Counted from the first letter of the stretch, positions 42,678-51,998 are shown. The stretch: DNA of 64,000 nucleotides from Microvirga lotononidis (GCF_034627025.1 NZ_CP141048.1:1624001-1688000); one strand, 5' to 3'. Numbers and translations are program-made. The notes: generated from the sequence alone by a model not told the origin.

Positions 42678-44993
42678 ATGAGTGAGCCACGCAACCTGCC
42701 CGGCGCCCATGAGGACAAGTCCGCGAAGGGACAGCGGACCCGCTACCGGGTCTCGGGCATGGATTGCGCCTCCTGCGCGGCCAAGATCGACACCGCCCTG
42801 CGGCGAGCCCCGGGCGTGGCTGACGTCAATGTCTCAGTTCCGACCGGAACCGTCACGGTCGATCACGACGGGACCGTCGTGCCTGCGGCGCTAGCCCAGA
42901 GGATCGCGACGCTCGGCTACAAGGTCACCGCGCAGGGGCCCGCGAACGCAAAGGTTACCGGGGCCAAGGCCGATCACGATCATGGACATGTCCACAGCAC
43001 CGGCTGCCATCGCGACCATGACCACGAGGGCCACGACCATCACGATCACAAGCATCGCGACACGCACGATCATGAGGCCGAAGCTGCCGGCCTGCACGGG
43101 CACCTGCACGATCACGGGCCCAGCGACGGCCCCTGGTGGAGGAGCCCGCGCGGCCGCCTGACCATCGCCTGCGGCCTGGCGCTCGTGGCCGCCTACGTCA
43201 TCGGCCGGATCCTGCCGCAGACCGGGCATTGGGCCTTCGTTCTCGCCATGGCGGTCGGCCTCGTGCCGATCGCCCGGCGGGCGATCGTCGCCGCCCGCTT
43301 CGGCACACCGTTCTCCATCGAGATGCTCATGACCATCGCGGCGGTCGGCGCGGTGATCATCGGGGCCACCGAGGAGGCCGCCATGGTGGTGTTCCTGTTC
43401 CTGGTCGGCGAGCTGCTCGAAGGCGTCGCGGCCGGGCGCGCCCGGGCCAGCATCCAGAACCTGACCAAGCTGGTGCCCAAGACGGCCCTGATCGAACGCG
43501 ACGGCAAGACGGAGGAAGTCCCGGCCGAAACCCTCGCCGTCGGCTCCGTCATCCTGGTCCGCCCCGGCGACCGGGTTCCCGCCGATGGCGCGATCGTCTC
43601 CGGCGAGAGCGCCGTCGACGAAGCGCCGGTGACCGGCGAAAGCGTGCCTAAGCGCAAGGGCGAGGGCGAGACGGTCTTCGCCGGCACGATCAACGGCGAC
43701 GGCGCCCTGCGGGTGCGCGTCACGGCGGCCGCCCATGACAACACCATCGCGCGCATCGTGCGTCTCGTGGAGGAGGCGCAGGAGAGCAAGGCCCCGACCG
43801 AGCGCTTCATCGACCGTTTCTCGCGCTACTACACGCCTGCCGTCCTGGCGGTCGGCGCGCTCGTCGCCGTCGTGCCGCCCCTCCTCTTCGGCGCACCCTG
43901 GGGCGAGTGGATCTACAAGGGCCTGGCGATCCTGCTGATCGGCTGCCCCTGCGCCCTCGTGATCTCGACTCCGGCCGCCATCGCGGCCGGGCTGGCGGCG
44001 GGCGCCCGCCGTGGCCTGCTCATGAAGGGCGGGGCCGTGCTGGAAACGCTCGGGACCATCACCGTGGCGGCTTTGGACAAGACCGGCACCCTGACGGAGG
44101 GCAAGCCCAAGGTGACGGACGTGATCCCCGTCGGGCGCTCCGAGCACGAGGTCCTGTCCCTGGCGGCCTCACTCGAAACGGGGTCGAGCCACCCGCTCGC
44201 CATGGCGATCCTGGCCAGGGCCGCGGAGGCTGGCGTTCCGGTGCCTCCCGCGGCCCATGCAGGCGCCGTCGGGGGCAAGGGCGTGACCGGCAGCGTGGGC
44301 GGGCTCGCCCTCTTCCTCGGCTCGCCCAAGGCGGCCGGGGAGCAGGTGGCTCTCACCTCGGAGCAGACGGCGCTGATCACCGGATTGAACGACGAGGGCA
44401 AGTCCGTCTCGGTGCTGCTCGCGGGCGATCAGGTGGCTGGGGTCATCGCCATGCGCGACGAGCCGCGCCCTGACGCTAAGGAAGGTCTTGAGGCCCTGAA
44501 GCGCGCGGGCATCGACACCCTTATGGTCACCGGCGACAACCGGCGCACGGCGGCCGCCATCGCAACAGGGCTCGGCATCGAGCCCCGGGCCGATCTGCTG
44601 CCGCAGGACAAGCAGGCCATCGTCCGGGAGCTGCAGGCCAACGGCCATGTGGTGGCCAAGATCGGCGACGGCATCAACGATGCCCCGGGGCTGGCGGCGG
44701 CGGATGTGGGCATCGCCATGGGCGGCGGCACGGATGTGGCGCTGGAGACCGCCGACGCGGCGGTGCTGCACGGGCGTGTGCTCGACATCGCCCGCATGGT
44801 GCGCCTGTCGCGGGACACCATGGCCAACATTCGCCAGAACATTACCATCGCCCTCGGGCTCAAGGCGGTGTTCCTGGTCACGACGATCCTGGGCATCACC
44901 GGCCTGTGGCCGGCCATCCTGGCGGATACGGGCGCGACCGTGCTGGTCACGGCCAACGCCATGCGCCTGCTCGCCGCCGGAGGACGGACCTGA
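42678..44993 (+). CDS. zntA: Heavy-metal translocating P1B-type ATPase (Zn/Cd/Pb efflux)
   Basis: This 771-residue inner-membrane pump exports divalent metals. An N-terminal heavy-metal domain carries GMDCASCAAK near residue 26, and a His/Asp-rich linker (residues 95-150, repeated HDH and DHH) follows. The actuator loop has GESVPK, the channel helix has GCPCALVIS near residue 422, and phosphorylation is at DKTGTLTEGK near residue 466; the end has GDGINDAPGLAAADVGIAMG. The CPC plus linker fits ZntA/CadA. The ATG at 42678 follows GAAGAGG. Regulation is by the divergent MerR protein. Confidence 0.94.
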   Translation: MSEPRNLPGAHEDKSAKGQRTRYRVSGMDCASCAAKIDTALRRAPGVADVNVSVPTGTVTVDHDGTVVPAALAQRIATLGYKVTAQGPANAKVTGAKADHDHGHVHSTGCHRDHDHEGHDHHDHKHRDTHDHEAEAAGLHGHLHDHGPSDGPWWRSPRGRLTIACGLALVAAYVIGRILPQTGHWAFVLAMAVGLVPIARRAIVAARFGTPFSIEMLMTIAAVGAVIIGATEEAAMVVFLFLVGELLEGVAAGRARASIQNLTKLVPKTALIERDGKTEEVPAETLAVGSVILVRPGDRVPADGAIVSGESAVDEAPVTGESVPKRKGEGETVFAGTINGDGALRVRVTAAAHDNTIARIVRLVEEAQESKAPTERFIDRFSRYYTPAVLAVGALVAVVPPLLFGAPWGEWIYKGLAILLIGCPCALVISTPAAIAAGLAAGARRGLLMKGGAVLETLGTITVAALDKTGTLTEGKPKVTDVIPVGRSEHEVLSLAASLETGSSHPLAMAILARAAEAGVPVPPAAHAGAVGGKGVTGSVGGLALFLGSPKAAGEQVALTSEQTALITGLNDEGKSVSVLLAGDQVAGVIAMRDEPRPDAKEGLEALKRAGIDTLMVTGDNRRTAAAIATGLGIEPRADLLPQDKQAIVRELQANGHVVAKIGDGINDAPGLAAADVGIAMGGGTDVALETADAAVLHGRVLDIARMVRLSRDTMANIRQNITIALGLKAVFLVTTILGITGLWPAILADTGATVLVTANAMRLLAAGGRT

Positions 44994-44999
44994 CGGCGC

Positions 45000-45968
45000 T
45001 CACTTGGTTCCGGCTGAAGCCGCTTCGGGGGCTCGGCTGGAGCCGGTGATGAGACGCCCCATGATGACGAGGGCCGTGGCGAAGTAGACGCCGCCCATGG
45101 GGATCCACATGATCAGCCCCGCGAGCCTCTGGTCGTCGATGGGCAGCAGGCCCCAGGCCGCGCTGCGCAGCGCCATCAGCGGGTACCAGACCTGCGGCGA
45201 GAGGGCGAGGAGCAGGCCGAGAACCGCCGTGTGCAGGAACGTGAAGAAGAGAAGCGCGGCGGCGAGGCCCGATCCCGGGCCCGGCTTCCGGTAGGTCTCC
45301 AGGATCACGTGCCAGAACAGCAGGCTGACGGCGAGCAGCACCGCGACCATGAGCACATGCAGCCCGGCATCCAAGAGCGCGCCCTGATAGAGCGCCGGCA
45401 CATGCCAGAACCAGATATTCGCGCCATAGAGCACGAAACTGGCAAGGAGATAGGCACAGGGCTGCGACGCCGGCCCGTCGGTCCGCAGATCCTCGATCCT
45501 CATCCGAAGACGGTTCGGCAGGGCCGCGAGCAGGACGCGGCCGGGGTGGCTCATGGCCAAGAGCAGCGGCGCGCCGGCGACGAGCAGGACGTGCTGGACC
45601 ATGTGGGCCCAGGCGAGCGTTGCCGCCATCCGGCAAAGAGGCGAGACCAAGGCGACTGCCAGGCACGCGATGCCGGCGGTAAACAATGCCCGCTGCGTCA
45701 GGGAAGGCCGCTCGTCATCGGGCAGGACACGCAGCCCACGGCCATAGAGAACCGCGATTAGGGCGAGTGGCAGGACGATCACGGGGGAGAGGCTCCAGGC
45801 GGTCCAGACCTGCTCCGGCCGTGTCTCGGGAAGGGTCGCAAGGCACAGGGTCAGCAGCCCGAACGGAAGATCCGGCTGCGCGGCGGCCGCGGAGCCGCCG
45901 GACAGGAAGAAAGCCCCGGCGCCGTAAAGGCCGGAGCGCATCGATGCCTTCGCCAATATCCCGGACAC
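45000..45968 (-). CDS. CtaG-like cytochrome c oxidase assembly membrane protein
   Basis: This 322-residue protein has about seven membrane helices and motifs of the caa3-type CtaG family (PF09678): WAHMVQHVLLVAGAPLLLA near residue 118 and FWHVPALYQGALLDAGLHVL near residue 187, with conserved histidines. In Bacillus such proteins assist cytochrome oxidase assembly and copper insertion. It follows the metal ATPase in convergent orientation, 7 bases end to end. The exact partner oxidase is not in the window. Confidence 0.82.
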   Translation of the reverse strand: MSGILAKASMRSGLYGAGAFFLSGGSAAAAQPDLPFGLLTLCLATLPETRPEQVWTAWSLSPVIVLPLALIAVLYGRGLRVLPDDERPSLTQRALFTAGIACLAVALVSPLCRMAATLAWAHMVQHVLLVAGAPLLLAMSHPGRVLLAALPNRLRMRIEDLRTDGPASQPCAYLLASFVLYGANIWFWHVPALYQGALLDAGLHVLMVAVLLAVSLLFWHVILETYRKPGPGSGLAAALLFFTFLHTAVLGLLLALSPQVWYPLMALRSAAWGLLPIDDQRLAGLIMWIPMGGVYFATALVIMGRLITGSSRAPEAASAGTK

Positions 45969-45988
45969 TAGCCCCTCCCGATCAAGCT

Positions 45989-46006
45989 CCGCAGTGACAA
46001 CTGCGG
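45989..46006. terminator. Small hairpin upstream of the CtaG-like gene
   Basis: CCGCAGT and ACTGCGG form a 7-bp stem with a 4-base loop, directly downstream of the minus-strand cysteine peptidase gene that stops at 46053. It may terminate that gene, but the T-run is poor. Confidence 0.35.
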
Positions 46007-46052
46007 CCGGGCGGCTTTGTTCTCTCGGGGGCGGTCCCGTTCCGGAATGGGC

Positions 46053-46721
46053 TTACTGGTTGGCCGTCATGGTCGGCGACACCTGGCCGCCGAGCGAGGC
46101 CCAGGCCATGCCCTGGTCGCCCTCGCGCTTGATGTAGGTGTAGCCCGTCCGGTGCCACGGCAGGACGGCGTTGCGCTTGTTGTCGAGGATGAAATCGCCG
46201 CGGTTGGTGCGCACCATCATGACCGCATGGCCGGCGCCTTCCTCGTCGATCACCACGGTCATGCGCAGCGCGCGGCGGGGGAAGCCGGCTTCGACCAGAC
46301 GCTTGCGCTTGACGAGCTGGTAATCCTCGCAATCGCCGTAGCCGTCCTCGGCGAAGTCCCAGACGTCCTCGACGCCCCAATGGTCCATGTCGGTCTTGGG
46401 CTTGATGGCCGCATTGACCTGCTGGTTGATGCGCACGATCGTCTGCCATTCCTTGGCGCCCAGCTGAATGGTTGCGGGCTCCGACGGATCGACCGCGCAT
46501 TCCTCGGGGTACTGCTCGCAGAAGCGAACCCAGCCCATGATCGGCTTGGCCACGCCCACCTGGGCGACGGGCTGCGAGGAACCCGGCAGGATGCTCCCGG
46601 TCTGGGTCTGAGCCTGTGCGGCGGCGACCGTGACGGTCAGGGCGATGGAATAGGCGGCGATACGGAACGTGCTCTTGAAAAAAGCCCGGACGTTCAGAAG
46701 CCCGAAGAGAGGTTGCCGCAT
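46053..46721 (-). CDS. Bacterial transglutaminase-like cysteine peptidase (BTLCP, PF06035)
   Basis: This secreted protein of about 222 residues has a signal peptide in its first 40 residues (RIAAYSIALTVTVAAAQA). The catalytic triad of the family is visible: Cys in EDGYGDCEDYQ near residue 130, His in EGAGHAVMM near residue 164 and Asp in GDFILDNK. Members process periplasmic or LapG-like adhesin targets. A c-di-GMP-type protein exists far away at 61.5 kb, but no linkage is shown. The ATG at 46721 is used; a GTG lies 9 bases upstream. Confidence 0.85.
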   Translation of the reverse strand: MRQPLFGLLNVRAFFKSTFRIAAYSIALTVTVAAAQAQTQTGSILPGSSQPVAQVGVAKPIMGWVRFCEQYPEECAVDPSEPATIQLGAKEWQTIVRINQQVNAAIKPKTDMDHWGVEDVWDFAEDGYGDCEDYQLVKRKRLVEAGFPRRALRMTVVIDEEGAGHAVMMVRTNRGDFILDNKRNAVLPWHRTGYTYIKREGDQGMAWASLGGQVSPTMTANQ

Positions 46722-47229
46722 TGCCCCCACCGATGTGCCGTTAAGGAATTGTTCATCTTTATTGGCACGGCGCGGATGGCGAATTCAAGGCAAGAGTTAA
46801 ACAAAGGTTAACAGGCCGCAGACGGTTTCGTTCCAGCTGCGGGCCGCCGAAAATGGCTCTATGTCGTAGGCGCTTAAAAGCTATGTGGGCAGTTCGTGAG
46901 GATTTGAGGGCGCCAGCAGCCCGAACCGCCGCATGCGCGACGACTGGGACAAATCGATCGGCTTATGCCGACGGGGATAGGATCCTGGCCCAAGGGGCGG
47001 TCAGATGAGCTGGCCTCGACAGGCGGGGTCCCCGTGGCAGGATGTGGTGATCGGTCATCCCTTCCGGAGAAGGCCCGACACTTGCATGCGAAGGGCCCGA
47101 GCTGTCATGAGGCGCCCCATCGCGATCTTAAGGCATCGGACGTGAATTCAAACTCACGCCCGATGTTCTCCGTTTCGGGGCTTTTGCGTCGTTCCCGCAA
47201 AACCGGTTCCCGATTTTTCGCTCGCGGCC
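46722..47229. other. Gene-free stretch with a repeat
   Basis: About 500 bases with no supported gene. The right third (47126-47222) is a copy of the dispersed repeat. The left part should contain the promoter of the cysteine peptidase. Confidence 0.45.
47126..47222. repeat. Dispersed Rhizobiales-type repeat
   Basis: It contains GGCATCGGACGTGAATTCAA, CCCGATGTTCT and GCAAAACCGGTTCCCGATTT, resembling an inverted version of the repeat at 24033. It lies immediately downstream of the small minus-strand gene at 47230. Confidence 0.55.
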
Positions 47230-47382
47230 TCAGCCGATCTGCTCGAGAATGATCGCCCGGATCTCTTCGCGGGTGAGCGTGGTCTGCTGCGGCCGCCAAG
47301 TCGAGAGAGGGTTGTGCGGCTGTTTCTTCGGCAAGGGCTGGGACAGCGTCTTCACCGGTTTCGTGTGGCGTATCGTATTCAT
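47230..47382 (-). CDS. Very small conserved hypothetical protein
   Basis: This is a 50-residue basic protein with a Pro/Lys/Gln-rich N-terminal half and a helical end, TREEIRAIILEQIG. Similar ends recur in short proteins of Methylobacteriaceae. The ATG at 47382 follows AGGGAA. The function is unknown. Confidence 0.6.
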   Translation of the reverse strand: MNTIRHTKPVKTLSQPLPKKQPHNPLSTWRPQQTTLTREEIRAIILEQIG

Positions 47383-47936
47383 GGGTTCCCTAGACGGCCT
47401 CAGCCTGAGGCTGTGCCGCTGTTGTTGATGACGTCGAATGCGGAGCAAAACGACTGATCCGCCGCGTGGGTTACAGGCGGCGACCAAACTTCAAAGGTGC
47501 GGAAAGCGGGCTCGGCGCTCGATCATGAGCTTCAGAGAGCAGGCCGAACGTATCGGTTGGATGAAAGTAATATGGATCATTCTTCGCAAATTCGCAAGGA
47601 CGAATAAAAAAATGATGAGAATGCAAAATGATGACCCTTGAGAGAGCGAAGCCCGCCGGCACATCGACTGTCCGAAAAACTTTCGAAATTCATTCCATTC
47701 CGGGCCTGGACTCCGCGTAACCTGGAGCATGACTTTGTCGATGCGCCTTGTATTCGCCGCAAGTCGGCACTACATGGAGAATATCGACATTTGGCCGGAC
47801 AATCGGGCCGTTTCGCCTTGGCCTTCCAGGCGCACGTTCAGACACTCTTCCCAAACATCGACGAACCCGAGTGTGCGGGCGTGCGAATGCATGCCCCTTG
47901 CTCACGTGCACACCAAGCCTAACCAAGGATATTCCC
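47383..47936. other. Long region before cspA
   Basis: About 550 bases with no firmly supported gene. A 38-codon frame at 47525-47641 (starting MSFREQAERIGW, basic end) lacks a ribosome site and is uncertain. The right part, from about 47700, probably contains the cspA promoter and a long leader, as is usual for cold-shock genes. Confidence 0.4.
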
Positions 47937-48146
47937 ATGATTTCGGGCACCGTAAAGTTCTACAACGATCAAAAGGGCTTCGGCTTCATCCAGCCGGACG
48001 ATGGCAGCAAGGACGTGTTCGTCCACGCGACCGCTCTCGAGCGTGCCGGCATCCGCGGCCTGCGCGAAGGCCAGAAGGTGTCCTTCGACACCGCCGAAGA
48101 CCGCCGCTCCGGCAAGGTCGCCGTCAACAGCATTCAGGCGGACTGA
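47937..48146 (+). CDS. cspA: Cold-shock protein (CspA family)
   Basis: This 69-residue single cold-shock domain binds single-stranded RNA or DNA. RNP1 (KGFGFIQ) and RNP2 (VFVHATAL) are intact. The length is standard. AAGGA lies upstream of the ATG. A strong terminator follows at 48183. Confidence 0.96.
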   Translation: MISGTVKFYNDQKGFGFIQPDDGSKDVFVHATALERAGIRGLREGQKVSFDTAEDRRSGKVAVNSIQAD

Positions 48147-48182
48147 GAATGACGCGGCGCACGCTCTAAGAGCCGCGTCCGG

Positions 48183-48213
48183 AGCCGCTCCCCGACGGAG
48201 CGGCTTTTTCTTT
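48183..48213 (+). terminator. Rho-independent terminator of cspA
   Basis: AGCCGCTCC and GGAGCGGCT form a perfect 9-bp stem with a 5-base loop, followed by TTTTCTTTC. It starts 37 bases after the cspA stop. Confidence 0.9.
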
Positions 48214-48253
48214 CAACACGCCATGATCCATGGCCAGAACGGGTGCTGAAGCG

Positions 48254-48451
48254 ATGTATACGTTTCGAAAATCCCCCGCCAAATCGGTGATGTTCGTCGT
48301 CGATTACGACGATGCGCGCCGAGCCTATCTCTGGATCGATGATCCGGAAAAGGCGTCCGACGCCCGCTTCGTCGAAGGCATGGCGCGAACCCGACAGGAA
48401 CAGGGAACTCTTCCTGAAGGAAACATCACGAGCATTCGGCGCGTCCGATGA
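48254..48451 (+). CDS. Small conserved hypothetical protein
   Basis: This is a 65-residue protein (MYTFRKSPAKSVMFVVDYDD, then RRAYLWIDDPEKA and ITSIRRVR). It is not a named family but has the look of a compact conserved protein. The start is uncertain: an in-frame ATG at 48230 would add 8 residues. It precedes a DUF6481 gene by 45 bases and may be co-transcribed. Confidence 0.6.
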   Translation: MYTFRKSPAKSVMFVVDYDDARRAYLWIDDPEKASDARFVEGMARTRQEQGTLPEGNITSIRRVR

Positions 48452-48496
48452 CGTCATCGGACGGGCTTGGCGGATTCCATAAGATCGACAGGTGAC

Positions 48497-48844
48497 ATGA
48501 AGCACAAAACCTTCAGCGAGCGGCTGCACGTTTCCCAGAGCGCGAAGCAGGCCATGGTGGCGAAGTTCCATCAGCGCCCCCGGCCGGACGACCCGGCTGT
48601 TTCCGAACGGCGCATCGCGAGAGCGGCCGTGAGCGCGGCACGCGATGCCCGTGTGGCCGAGCGGGAAGCGCAGCGTGTGGCCGAGGAGGCCCATCTCGCC
48701 CAGGTGCGTGAAGCCCAGGCGGCCGACAGGGCCGAACAGGAGCGACACGCCGCGGCCCAAAAGCAAGCGGATGATGCCAGGCAAGAGGCCGAGCGCAAGG
48801 CGGCCCGAGATGCTCGTTATGCCGCTCGCAAGGCGCGGAAGTAA
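48497..48844 (+). CDS. DUF6481 family protein
   Basis: This 115-residue protein is highly charged. The N-terminus has FSERLHVSQSAKQAMVAKF and PDDPAVSERRIARAA, which match DUF6481. The rest is a single long Ala/Arg/Glu-rich helix, probably a coiled coil. AGGTGAC lies upstream of the ATG. It is cytoplasmic and of unknown function, common near rpsU or cspA in Hyphomicrobiales. Confidence 0.75.
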   Translation: MKHKTFSERLHVSQSAKQAMVAKFHQRPRPDDPAVSERRIARAAVSAARDARVAEREAQRVAEEAHLAQVREAQAADRAEQERHAAAQKQADDARQEAERKAARDARYAARKARK

Positions 48845-48887
48845 CGGCGTCCGATCCCGATTATCCAGATCGCAAGGAGATTGACCG

Positions 48888-49082
48888 ATATCTCACAAGT
48901 TCAAGATCCGACAGATGGTTCGCTTGGCTCAGGCGGGTTTCTCCGACGCTCGAGCGGGTGCCGCCAGTCTTTACGAGGTGACGCGGCTCATGCCGGCGGA
49001 CCAGACCGGGGAGTTCTCGTACCGCATCAAGTCAGGAACGATCGAAAGAGCCGTCCGTGAGAGCGAGATCCGCGGCGCGTAA
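48888..49082 (+). CDS. Small conserved protein with apparent ATA start
   Basis: The reading frame ISHKFKIRQMVRLAQAGFSD to the TAA at 49080 looks like a conserved small rhizobial protein (YEVTRLMPADQTGEFSYRIK, then ERAVRESEI). An AAGGAG lies 8 bases before an ATA at 48888, exactly where an ATG giving MSHKFK would be expected. The first true ATG in frame is at 48915 and has no ribosome site. Either ATA is used as a rare start, the start was mutated, or a shortened 55-residue protein is made. Confidence 0.55.
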   Translation: MSHKFKIRQMVRLAQAGFSDARAGAASLYEVTRLMPADQTGEFSYRIKSGTIERAVRESEIRGA

Positions 49083-49151
49083 CTCTTGCGGATCGACCCG
49101 CCAGTCTCCGCCGCATCGGAACGAAACCAACACATCGAGAAGGGACATCCA

Positions 49152-49454
49152 TTGCAAGTTTTAGTGCGCGACAACAATGTCGATCAGGCCCTGAGAGTTC
49201 TCAAGAAGAAGATGCAGCGCGAAGGCATCTTTCGCGAGATGAAGGCCCGCAAGTCTTACGAGAAGCCTTCCGAGCGTAAGACGCGCGAGAAGGCCGAAGC
49301 CGTCCGCCGGAGCCGCAAGCTGGCCCGCAAGCAGGCGATCCGGGAAGGTTTGATCGCGGCTCCCAAGCCGAAGCCCCGCTTCTCCGGACCGCGCAAGCCT
49401 GTCGCGGCCCCCGCCGTGACCTCGCACGCTGCGACGGCAGAGACGAAGGCCTAG
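49152..49454 (+). CDS. rpsU: 30S ribosomal protein S21
   Basis: This 100-residue basic protein begins [20 protein letters not shown], the S21 signature, and continues [22 protein letters not shown]-terminal extension rich in Ala/Pro/Lys is usual in alphaproteobacteria. The TTG at 49152 is the start because AGAAGGG lies 8 bases upstream and it gives the conserved N-terminus. Confidence 0.95.
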   Translation: MQVLVRDNNVDQALRVLKKKMQREGIFREMKARKSYEKPSERKTREKAEAVRRSRKLARKQAIREGLIAAPKPKPRFSGPRKPVAAPAVTSHAATAETKA

Positions 49455-49734
49455 CAAAAGCAGAGCCTCAGAGACGAAGAATCGGAAGCAGGAGGCGCGG
49501 AATCGACTCGGCGCCCCTGCAACATTAGGCTCAAAGCATGCCAGCGCCAGCCCCCACCGGTTCCTCCGGAATCGGCCGGAAACACCGTATTTCAGGGCGA
49601 TGCATTCGAACGTTGGATTAAGGATTACGAGACCGGGATGCCCTGGCAGGCATCTCCCGCGTCTCAGTGCAAAAGCCTAAAGCTCTTGAAGCCCCCTCAG
49701 ATCACTACGCGAATTCCGCGTCTTGAGGGAAAGA

Positions 49735-49819
49735 TGGTGCCCAGGAGAGGACTCGAACCTCCACGGTGTTACCCGCTGCTACCTGAAAGCAGTGCGTCTA
49801 CCAATTCCGCCACCTGGGC
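49735..49819 (-). tRNA. tRNA-Leu (anticodon CAG)
   Basis: The minus strand folds into a class II tRNA. The acceptor is GCCCAGG paired with CCTGGGC, the D-arm is TGGCGGAATTGGTAGACGC, the anticodon stem is CTGCT/AGCAG with loop TTCAGGT (anticodon CAG), a long variable arm follows, and the T-loop is GGTTCGAGTCC. The terminal CCA is encoded. Confidence 0.95.
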
Positions 49820-49998
49820 ATGCCTCGTCGGCGAGGCTTCGTTTACGGTGCTTCTCGGGGTTCGTCAATCACTGAAAATGCGACCGATGCGCTTTCTTGG
49901 CATTGCACCTCTTCACAGGGGAGCGGCGTTTGACTAGAGACATTTTCGAATTTCACACCCAAGCTCCATGCAAGCCCTTAGCCGGGCGGGAGAGTTTC

Positions 49999-51105
49999 AT
50001 GATCGGTGCCCTTCGCACGCCTGAGCAGCAAACCGTCACCGTTTTCGGCGGATCGGGCTTTCTCGGCCGTTACGTGGTGAGCCGCCTGGCCGAGCGCGGT
50101 TATCGCGTTCTCGTGCCGACCCGCCAGCCGAACCTCGCGAACTTCCTGCCCCTGGGCAAGGTCGGGCAGATCAACCCGATCCACGCCAACCTGCGCAACG
50201 AGGATTCGGTCGCCCATGCGGTGGCGCGGGCGGACCATGTGGTCAATCTCGTCGGCATCCTGCAGGAGACCGGCCGCCAGCGCTTCGACGCGCTCCAGGC
50301 GAAGGCGCCGGCGATGATCGCGCGGCTCGCCGGGAAGGCCGTGTCCTTCACGCATGTCTCGGCCATCGGGGCCGATGCGAATTCCGAATCGGCCTATGCG
50401 CGCTCCAAGGCCGAGGGCGAGGCCGCCTTGCTCCAGGAGCGGCCGGATGCCGTGATCCTGCGCCCCTCCCTCATGTTCGGGCCGGGCGACAGCTCGTTCA
50501 ACCGCTTCGGAAGTCTCGCGCGCATGCTCCCCGTGGTGCCTCTGCCGGGCGCCGAGACCCGGTTCCAGCCCGTCTATGCGGGCGATGTGGCCGAGGCCGT
50601 CGTGCGCGCCGTGGACGGCGCCGTGCCGGGCGGTCGGGTCTATGAGCTCGGCGGGCCCGAGATCCGCACCATGCGCCAGATGATGGAATTCGTCCTTCAG
50701 GTTACCGAGCGCAACCGCCCCATCGTGCCCCTGCCCTTCAGCCTGGCCCGGACCATGGGCGGCGTCCTGGGAACGCTCGACTGGCTCACCCTGGGGCTGA
50801 TTCCGGATGAACTCGTCACCACCCGCGACCAGGCGATCCTGCTCGAGGCGGACAACGTGGTTTCGGAGAGCGCCGCTCGCGAGGGCCGGACGCTCCAGGG
50901 TCTCGGCCTCACGCCCACCACCATCGAGGCCATCGTCCCGAGCTACCTGCTGCGCTTCCGCAGGACCGGCCAGTTCGACCTCAAGCGCAACGCCCCTCCG
51001 GGCCACACGCCGGACCTGCTCGCCCCCCGTTCGGGAGGAGCCGGATCCGACTTCCACCCGGAACGGGCCCCCGGTCCGGCCGTCGGCCAGTCGTCGAGCC
51101 ACTAG
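49999..51105 (+). CDS. NDUFA9-like complex I-associated NAD(P)-binding protein
   Basis: This 368-residue Rossmann-fold protein of the atypical SDR5 type has the dinucleotide motif VFGGSGFLGRYVVSRLA near residue 15. LGGPEIRTMRQMMEFVLQVT near residue 220 is typical of the NDUFA9/NAD-epimerase subgroup associated with respiratory complex I. The catalytic YxxxK of true epimerases is not preserved in full (SAYARSKAEGE instead). The ATG at 49999 follows GGGAGAG. It is followed directly by a hairpin repeat. Confidence 0.86.
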   Translation: MIGALRTPEQQTVTVFGGSGFLGRYVVSRLAERGYRVLVPTRQPNLANFLPLGKVGQINPIHANLRNEDSVAHAVARADHVVNLVGILQETGRQRFDALQAKAPAMIARLAGKAVSFTHVSAIGADANSESAYARSKAEGEAALLQERPDAVILRPSLMFGPGDSSFNRFGSLARMLPVVPLPGAETRFQPVYAGDVAEAVVRAVDGAVPGGRVYELGGPEIRTMRQMMEFVLQVTERNRPIVPLPFSLARTMGGVLGTLDWLTLGLIPDELVTTRDQAILLEADNVVSESAAREGRTLQGLGLTPTTIEAIVPSYLLRFRRTGQFDLKRNAPPGHTPDLLAPRSGGAGSDFHPERAPGPAVGQSSSH

Positions 51106-51154
51106 AGCATCGGACCCAGAAGTGGACGCCACTTTTGGGATTCATCCGATGCTC
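51105..51154. repeat. Hairpin repeat at a gene end
   Basis: GAGCATCGGA pairs with TCCGATGCTC around an inner stem CCAGAAGTGG...CCACTTTTGG. The hairpin starts within the TAG stop of the NDUFA9-like gene. It belongs to the dispersed repeat set of this chromosome and may act as a terminator. Confidence 0.6.
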
Positions 51155-51213
51155 CTTCCCTTGGCTGGCGCATCGGATGCGGCTTTGGATCCGCGGCCGG
51201 TGTTCGACCTGCC

Positions 51214-51945
51214 TCAGGCCTTCTCGATCGAGACGGCGTTGTCCCGGCGCAGCGGCAACGGCTGTCCCGGATTGCGTGTGAGCTTCTTGTGCAGGTGAAC
51301 CATCAGGGCCGCGCCAAAGATCGGCGTGATCAGGTTCACCACGGGCACGAGCACCAAAGCCGCCACCACGGCGCCGGCGGCCAGCACCGTGCCCCTGTGC
51401 TCCGTGCGCAGGCGCGCCACGTCCTCGGGCTTCCAGAAGCGGCCTGCCGCCAGCTCGAAATATTCCCGGCCCAGCAGATAGGCGTTGGCGATGAAGAACA
51501 CGCCGATGTTGATGCCCGGAATGAAGAACAGGAGCAGGGCCGCGAGGTTCACCAGCAGGGACAGGCCGGCGAAGCGAAGGCCGTAGACGAGCGACTGGCC
51601 GAAGGGCAGTGCTCGGCCGGGCGGATCGGCCGGATATTTATCCCGCTCCACCACCTCGGCCACGTCGTCGAGGAAATAGCCCGCCACGATGGCCGAAATC
51701 GCCGGCAGCAGATAGATCAGGACGACGAAGAGACCGAAGCCCGCGAGGAAGAACGCGAAGCTGTCGATGATCGGGTAGGTGGCGCTCAGGTGATGATCGT
51801 TCAGAAAGAGATCGAACAGCTTGGTCAGGCCCAGCCAGACCAGGACGAGCAGCGCGATCGTCAATCCAATCGATTTCCAGAGGATACGCCGCAGGGCCGG
51901 CGAGAAGACCTCGCGGGCCGCCGCGAAAACCGATTGGATCAGCAT
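51214..51945 (-). CDS. EI24/CysZ-like membrane protein
   Basis: This 243-residue inner-membrane protein has at least four helices and the EI24-domain layout: an N-terminal SALRRILWKSIGLTIALLV-like segment, a FFIPGINIGVFFIANAYLLG motif near residue 143 and GREYFELAAGRFW. In E. coli the related CysZ imports sulfate. Sulfate transport is inferred only from this similarity. Confidence 0.82.
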   Translation of the reverse strand: MLIQSVFAAAREVFSPALRRILWKSIGLTIALLVLVWLGLTKLFDLFLNDHHLSATYPIIDSFAFFLAGFGLFVVLIYLLPAISAIVAGYFLDDVAEVVERDKYPADPPGRALPFGQSLVYGLRFAGLSLLVNLAALLLFFIPGINIGVFFIANAYLLGREYFELAAGRFWKPEDVARLRTEHRGTVLAAGAVVAALVLVPVVNLITPIFGAALMVHLHKKLTRNPGQPLPLRRDNAVSIEKA

Positions 51946-51998
51946 CTGTCGTTTGGTCCTTGCTCAACATCCCCTGATGCGGGAAGCGGACCTTACTT

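Noticed and set aside
42970..43120. Simple-repeat-like CATGACCACGA tract in the metal ATPase
   Set aside because: It encodes the His/Asp-rich metal-binding linker of the pump and is not a satellite or CRISPR.
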